Shown in pieces: positions 1-42,262 of a stretch of 42,262 bases of DNA (its first letter is position 1; each line of letters opens with the position of its first letter). A model generated the notes under the pieces. The model searched no databases. It was not told the DNA's origin and saw only the letters and a program-made list of their open reading frames with translations. The stretch spans positions 4,299,205-4,341,466 of the forward strand of contig NW_019091355.1 of the NCBI RefSeq assembly GCF_001949145.1. Direction: 5' to 3'. The stretch is from Acanthaster planci. Taxonomy: Eukaryota > Echinodermata > Asteroidea > Valvatida > Acanthasteridae. Made by a program: the position numbers and the translations under genes.

Positions 1-1648
1 TCTGCCTTCTTTCATCGTGTTCGCTCGAGCGTGGGCGGAGAATAATAGCTGAAAAGCGGGCTGAGAATCTCAATTTTTACGGTGGCTCTTACCGTCTCCC
101 GGCGCGAAGGGGTTAAGCAATGCTCCCGCTTTTGTTTTGTCTGGGGATGTGCATTATTTCTGATGATTCCACAGCTGGGCCACCGAAAGTGACACAAATT
201 GTTTCCATTCGTTGATTCTAATGTTAAATTTTTTTTTAAGGTAAAAAAAATCGTTTTCAGTCAATTTATATCAGTTTTACCATACCTGAAGGTGTCTCAT
301 TATTGATGAGTATAACAAACAAGTCAGATTGTGTCGTAAACAATGCAGACACTTTCTGGTACTGATTCTCACATAAAACTTGACGCAGGTACTATACGTG
401 TACATGTACTGTGTAACAGACTTTGAGGTGTAGACATCTGTGGATTTTTTTTTAAAAAGTACCGAAGGGCACATCTTTAAAAACAGTACTTGCATATTGT
501 TTTGTCATGAGAAGTCTCCTGTTGGCTCTTGTTCCCACATTTCATCATCCTGTATCCTGCATTTTCATATCTGTCCTCCTCACGTTTCCAGTAACTCATC
601 GGTGCCCCGATCTTTAAGGCCAAAGGAAGAAGCACAGCGTACGTGAACATGTGGTGGTATCCAGTTTCAGGCCATGCACCTCCCCGGTCTGACCCTTTTC
701 TATTGCTTTAGTGCAGGTTCTTTCTGTTTGAAACTTCACCTTTCATGAATACTATAAGCGAAATTTAAAGTAAATTTGTGGGCAATAAATACCCTGCAGA
801 TAACTTGGAGCTGCAGTTGTACATGTACGCACCGGTATCTGTATGTTAATGTACTTGGGAGTATCCCTTGATGCGGGCAATTCACGATGCAATGTGCCAG
901 AGACTGCCATGGAGAGGCTTGTATTGAAGTATATTGTGGGGAAACGGTTGACCATGCACTGTACCGTATGTGCTGTGTGTGGGGAACCTAATTTGTTCTC
1001 AGTGTTTGGTTAGAGATGTTCGAGTTCCGGTATCAGTGTTACTTAATATGTTGGATTGGTTGTGAGAGGCAAGGAATTCCCCGGTCAATTAAAAACATTT
1101 CCTCAAGTTGTCTCCTGAGATTCACTCGAATGCATATTGCGGCGAGTCGGCCATGCTTTTCTGTAGCATAAACTTGAGAAATGGCCCCTGGGTGGCAACG
1201 TATCGTGAATCACCTGTATTTTGTGCAGTTGACAGTTTTGCGACTTTCCTTAAGATGTTTTGCTGCAACTCTGCGTTGGTTAGCTTCAAACTCCTTTCTA
1301 AAAAATTATGTGAGCATGCACGGTGTACATGTACATTGTACATGCACAAGTACCATAAAAATTCAAACACAAAATCTTTAAAACTGAAATATAGAGGCAC
1401 ATGTGCCTCTCTATGATGTCTGGATATAGGACACAAAATCTTGCAGAGGTTTCACTTTTGAGACATCATCAACCACATGTAGAGTATGTATACATGTACA
1501 TGTACATTTATCTCTTCATGTACACTACCGGTACATGCTTAACATGTACAGTACGTACGATCTTTCCTTATGTACGCGTACAGCATAAGACCTGTATTAT
1601 AACTCCCTAGACATCTCACTCTCGTTTCCTGTCTCCTCTTTGCTTCAG
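1..1648 (+). other. intronic sequence upstream of the first visible exon
   Basis: No coding exon could be supported here. The stretch is AT-rich and contains ACATGT-rich patches (for example 1490-1512 and 1540-1560). It ends in a good pyrimidine tract and AG acceptor (1631-1648). Because the next exon starts in the middle of a domain, this is probably the 3' part of an intron of the EFA6-like gene. Confidence 0.7.
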
Positions 1649-38824
<37,176 letters not shown>

Positions 38825-39574
38825 AAACCGCGTATTGAGTAGGACAGTGAGGAGAAATCAAGTGTACTCCTTGTGCATAAACTGTAGGAGTTAGTACGAA
38901 CCCATGGGTATTAAGCCATAGAGTACTGTTCTCTAGGGCTGGGTATTTGCATCGTGCTATTTCAAGATGACCCTTTTGTGCAGCTGATGTGATCCGAGTG
39001 CATTTGCCTACATCCCCCTTGAGTACTGAAGTAACACACATGAATGCGTATACATGTTAACGTTTCCTGCCTAGTGTGGAAATTCCTTTTTTGTGGGATG
39101 AAAAACTTAGTGAAGATGCTCATTATCTTGTACTGTGTGCATCCTTTTAAACTGGATTGTAGATGATGGTTTCTTTGATTATCCCCTTTGTTGTGGTTCA
39201 AATAAGCCCAACTCAAAAATGGCGCTGAAACTGTTTTCCAGGAACTGAGTTGGCACAGCCTGGATTATGTGGACGTTTTGTTCATGGGTCCACACTCGAT
39301 AAGCGAGGTTGGCCAAGTCCATTCTTCATGTACCCGAGGCCTACCTTTCGCCATGCCCATATCTTGACTTTTGTGGAGAATTTGGTATCATTTAGGAATG
39401 AAAGTTGATGTGTCTTTAAGCAGTGGTTTAAATTTCTGGGCACTCCTTGAATTCACGATCCAGGTACTCAGTGACGTATGTATCTGGGGTTTGAAGTCCT
39501 GACTAGTTTGCTCTCCCTACTTGTTTGGCAGTTGAAAGCACCTGGAACCAAGGGACAAATCCAGCATTAGGGTC

Positions 39575-39815
39575 TGCCCGGGCCAAACTTTTTTTGGGGG
39601 GGAGGGGCCACAAAACTTGGTAAGTTTTTCATGTAACCTTTTATGGACTTCCTGAGGGTTGGGGCTGCATTTTGGGACTTTTTACACAATTTTGAAAGGA
39701 AGGGAAACGAACGAGGCCAAAACATTTGCCTTTGTCTTATTTTTGTCCAAAGAAATAATGGGGGGGGGACATGGCCCCCATGGCTCCCTCCATCCCCTCG
39801 GATTTGCCCTTGCCT
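39575..39815. repeat. G-rich dispersed repeat fragment
   Basis: It has ggtctgcccgggccaaactt followed by G-runs, and ends ggatttgcccttgcctgg. It is related in style to 21267-21490. Confidence 0.4.
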
Positions 39816-40837
39816 GGAACAAAGCCATTAAAAGCAGGGAGTGTTCAACTTGATACAGGAATGAAGAACCTGTGCAGCTGCCGTACAGTGTTTTAGAGGA
39901 TTATAGGGTGAAATTTCACTTCTCAGAAATTGGTTTGTAGTCCAGGAATAAACTTTCTCCCCCATGCGATGTGTAAGAAAAGCATGGTATTTTACGCTGT
40001 CTGGCATGTGAGAATGGCAAGTCAACAGACATCAGCTAAAAATGAAAGTCTCTCTTTGCAAATCCTTATTTCAACTGAAAGAGATGGTATTTAAACTCTA
40101 TACCTAATATGGAAAACTGTGCTGGTGGTTGAGAGAAGTTAGTCTTCAACCAGCAGTCACTCACATAAAAGCTTGGACGAGGTTGGCTCTGAACTTGAAA
40201 GAACACCATGTGGGCAAATACATAGTGGTGTTTTCCAAACTGACCAGAACAAGACGTGGAGGCTGCCACTTTCATTGTGACGAAGTAGCATATTTTACTT
40301 ACACTTTTAATGCCTAATGCGTTGATAAGCCCAGGTCATCATTGAGAATGTTGTAAAATACAGAATCATTTTGTTTTTAATTATTCTCCATGTCAGAAAT
40401 ATGTATTGAAATTTAAAGATGTACATATGCGTCATATATCAAACTAAAATATTCATATATTTTAATTTTATTCATTTTAATCCCCATGAGGAGTATCCTA
40501 TGCATCCTTTTGTTATCTGGTTATAAAGAGAAAACTTGTTTATAATTTTTGTCTATAGCAAGTAAAGTTTATATAAACCATTTCTGTTATCACTGCAGTT
40601 GTGGTTTTTTTTTTAAGTTTTAAAGGTTGATTTTAGATGTTGGAAACTCTTAACAACTCTTCATTGTTAGTATCAAAGGCCATTCAAGTTGATGGATCAG
40701 GATGAAAAAAATTTGTGTTACAATTTGTAAAGAGGAATTATTTTTATTGCAGACCGTTAAATGCGCGGATATGAAAGTGAAATGTCTTTGTAACAGTTTA
40801 ATTAATTTTTTCAATGCTCGTAAAGGATGCAGACACA

Positions 40838-40843
40838 AATAAA
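40838..40843 (+). terminator. poly(A) signal AATAAA (plus strand)
   Basis: The hexamer lies in acacaaataaagcaaacatt, with a GT-rich element just downstream. It would end the transcript using the exon at 38648-38824, giving a 2-kb 3' UTR. Confidence 0.5.
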
Positions 40844-40875
40844 GCAAACATTGGTGTCAAAATATCAATTGTTAC

Positions 40876-40881
40876 TTTATT
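40876..40881 (-). terminator. poly(A) signal on the minus strand
   Basis: TTTATT on the plus strand is AATAAA on the minus strand, only 33 bp from the plus-strand signal. It suggests a converging minus-strand transcript but is weak alone. Confidence 0.3.
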
Positions 40882-41108
40882 AGAATTGAAAAAAAAATTT
40901 CATTTAAAACAAATTCCTGTTAAAAGCTCTAAAGAACAACGTCCATTTGCATTCTGGTAAGCTGCGGCGAAGACAAAAAATTGGGAATAAAAAGAGGAAC
41001 ACATGACTTTGAAGAGTCTTTTTCAGTCGGCTGCAAGCTGACCTGAGGGAAAAAGTACACGTATTCATTGTAGGGTATGGTAATTGTGCCAACAATTGCA
41101 TCAGTGAT

Positions 41109-41165
41109 CAGTGGATGGTGACTGAAATCATATTCACTGAATATGATTTCAGTCACCATCCACTG
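41109..41165. repeat. perfect 57-bp palindrome (28-bp arms, 1-nt centre)
   Basis: The arm cagtggatggtgactgaaat continues as catattca, then a single C at 41137, then the exact reverse complement. No mismatch in 28 pairs. Origin unknown: a young inverted duplication, a hairpin RNA, or a cloning or assembly artefact. Confidence 0.95.
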
Positions 41166-41225
41166 TCTTTGAACAGGAGACTAGATTCTGACAGGGAAGT
41201 CTGCTGTGTCAGCGATGCATTTAGA

Positions 41226-41322
41226 TTAGGGATCAACTGCTGTAGGTTTTAACCGCTGATCCAATGTCCGATGTTTTAATCAGAACATCGGCCGATGTTC
41301 GATCCAATATTTTCACCGACAA
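41226..41322. repeat. hAT-like repeat end with reiterated CCGATGTT motifs
   Basis: tagggatcaactgctgtagg leads into repeated and inverted copies of ccgatgtt (tccgatgtt, aacatcggccgatgttcg). The tagggatc...ccgat style resembles ends of some hAT elements. Low certainty. Confidence 0.35.
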
Positions 41323-41685
41323 AAGCTGAAACGTAACCTTAACAGGATGTATGCCTACTAACAACACAAAACCAGTGTACTCCCTTAAAATGTCAGTTTA
41401 CACATTAATGGTAATAGGATTAGTTTTTGCCTTCACAGTCACTTTGAGAGAATAAATCATGTAAATTATGTACACCGATCGCGCTCGCACGATACCAATG
41501 TAACCGATCACTGAAATGCATCCAGTGCTTACCGGTATGTACATACAGAATAGACACAGCACCTCGGGCTGAATCACGGTAGCCTTTAATCAAGGCGCAC
41601 ATAACACCGCTGCTCGCTTAAAATCTTCAAGTCAGATTTCTTCCTCTGTGGCATTATTCCCTCCTGATGTTGAAGATTTGTTGGC

Positions 41686-41925
41686 TCATTTTACTCCCAA
41701 ACACAGATTCTTCTCCCAGTTCAAAACATCTTCTTCGAGAAATATCTGACTCGAAACGCTTGCCTCATTTCCTGCCAGGGGTGTTTCATCTCGGAGGGCG
41801 ATTGGGGGATGTTGACTAGTCGACGGAAGGCGGGCCATCGCAGGAGGGCGTACTGTCCCAGGCCAGCTAGACTTGATGACAGCCAGAACAAGGAAAGAGC
41901 CTGAGACGGAGGAAATCATCATCAA
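41686..41925 (-). CDS. hypothetical short minus-strand coding stretch
   Basis: A 79-codon frame starts MMMISSVSGSFLVLAVIKSS and ends NWEKNLCLGVK. The first 20 residues have a short hydrophobic core and could be a signal peptide; the rest is Pro/Ser-rich, then acidic, with one Cys. Promoter-like motifs lie upstream on the minus strand (42051-42115). There is no family match that I know, and an open frame of this size can occur by chance. A donor-like GTAAAA overlaps its last codons, so it might also be a first exon. Confidence 0.22.
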   Translation of the reverse strand: MMMISSVSGSFLVLAVIKSSWPGTVRPPAMARLPSTSQHPPIALRDETPLAGNEASVSSQIFLEEDVLNWEKNLCLGVK

Positions 41926-42050
41926 ATAATTCCATACATGTAGCGTCTAGGTTATGCCTCCTATTTTTTTAACGTCAATCTACATAACAGCAAATCCTTT
42001 GTTGCAAAAATTAAGTTGGGGAAAATTAGGGCAAGACATGTTCCTTGATG

Positions 42051-42078
42051 TCATGTGATTGCCCTCTAAGTCATGTGA
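42051..42078. promoter_or_regulatory. pair of TCATGTGA E-box (M-box-like) sites
   Basis: TCATGTGA occurs at 42051-42058 and 42071-42078, exactly 20 bp (about two helical turns) apart. The second reads GTCATGTGACC (42070-42080), close to the consensus of bHLH-zip factors of the MITF/TFE/USF type. Function is inferred only. Confidence 0.35.
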
Positions 42079-42103
42079 CCTACAGTGGGTATCAGACATC
42101 AAC

Positions 42104-42113
42104 AAACATGGCG
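42104..42113 (+). promoter_or_regulatory. YY1-like initiator motif (AAACATGGCG)
   Basis: AAACATGGCGTC matches the well-known YY1 site around AANATGGCG, which often lies at or just after transcription starts. The ATG inside opens only a 10-codon frame (MASSHSKVCR), unless splicing occurs at AAAgtgtgt. Together with the E-boxes it suggests a promoter of a neighbouring gene. Confidence 0.35.
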
Positions 42114-42262
42114 TCCTCTCACAGCAAAGTGTGTCGTTAGTGTCATTTACCAAAAATAAAACTGACGGTCAGTAGAGTACTCGGACTACTGATATGCTGA
42201 ATACTACGCTAGCGGCAGCGATTGGTCTATTCAGTCCCCTCTGCAATTTCATCTGGTAGTCC

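Larger units (their letters stand above)
38825..40860 (+). other. Efa6: probable 3' UTR of the distal form
   Basis: AT-rich, no coding exon. It ends with AATAAA at 40838-40843 followed by GT-rich text (attggtgtc), as expected at a cleavage site. A G-rich dispersed repeat lies at 39575-39815. Confidence 0.5.

Overview
This is eukaryotic nuclear DNA, most likely from a marine invertebrate. The evidence is short GC-richer exons with GT-AG introns of 0.2 to 8.9 kb, AT-rich introns full of the self-complementary motif ACATGT/CCGGTACATG, many short inverted-repeat (MITE-like) elements, minisatellites and a 60-N scaffold gap. The intron style and the repeats look like an invertebrate deuterostome (echinoderm-like), but that taxonomic guess is inference.

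One plus-strand gene fills almost the whole window: an EFA6/PSD-type (PH and SEC7 domain-containing) guanine nucleotide exchange factor for ARF6. Ten exons between 1649 and 30019 join in perfect phase into about 877 residues. In order they encode the tail of a probable PDZ domain (1649-1702), a long Ser-rich disordered linker plus the start of Sec7 (5969-7286), the catalytic Sec7 core (9807-10059, 12421-12636), the PH domain (21549-21630, 21848-21918, 23741-23892, 28086-28230) and the coiled-coil C-terminal region (28086-28230, 29088-29231, 29822-30019). The start codon and most of the PDZ domain lie upstream of the window.

The 3' end has several possible forms. Reading through the weak donor at 30020 gives a 27-residue tail ending at 30103. 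Splicing in phase 0 to a terminal exon at 33957-34058, or to one at 38648-38824, gives other tails. The last is strikingly acidic, carries an LC3-interacting-region-like motif (EDDFVMV) and ends in a class I PDZ-ligand-like TKL. A poly(A) signal at 40838 would end the longest form, facing a minus-strand poly(A) signal at 40876.

Introns hold a 72-nt tRNA-like sequence (2374-2445), four minisatellites (21, 76, 50 and 12/24 bp units), a Tc1-like deletion derivative (18925-19347), a pogo/Tigger-like element (22210-23065), a Harbinger-like MITE (20156-20425), two 392-bp copies of one MITE in opposite orientation (24554-24945 and 33171-33562), and several other foldback elements. The final 1.4 kb contains a perfect 57-bp palindrome, a weak minus-strand coding candidate and promoter-like motifs that may belong to a neighbouring gene.

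No RNA gene beyond the tRNA-like relic, no CRISPR and no prokaryotic-style system was seen.
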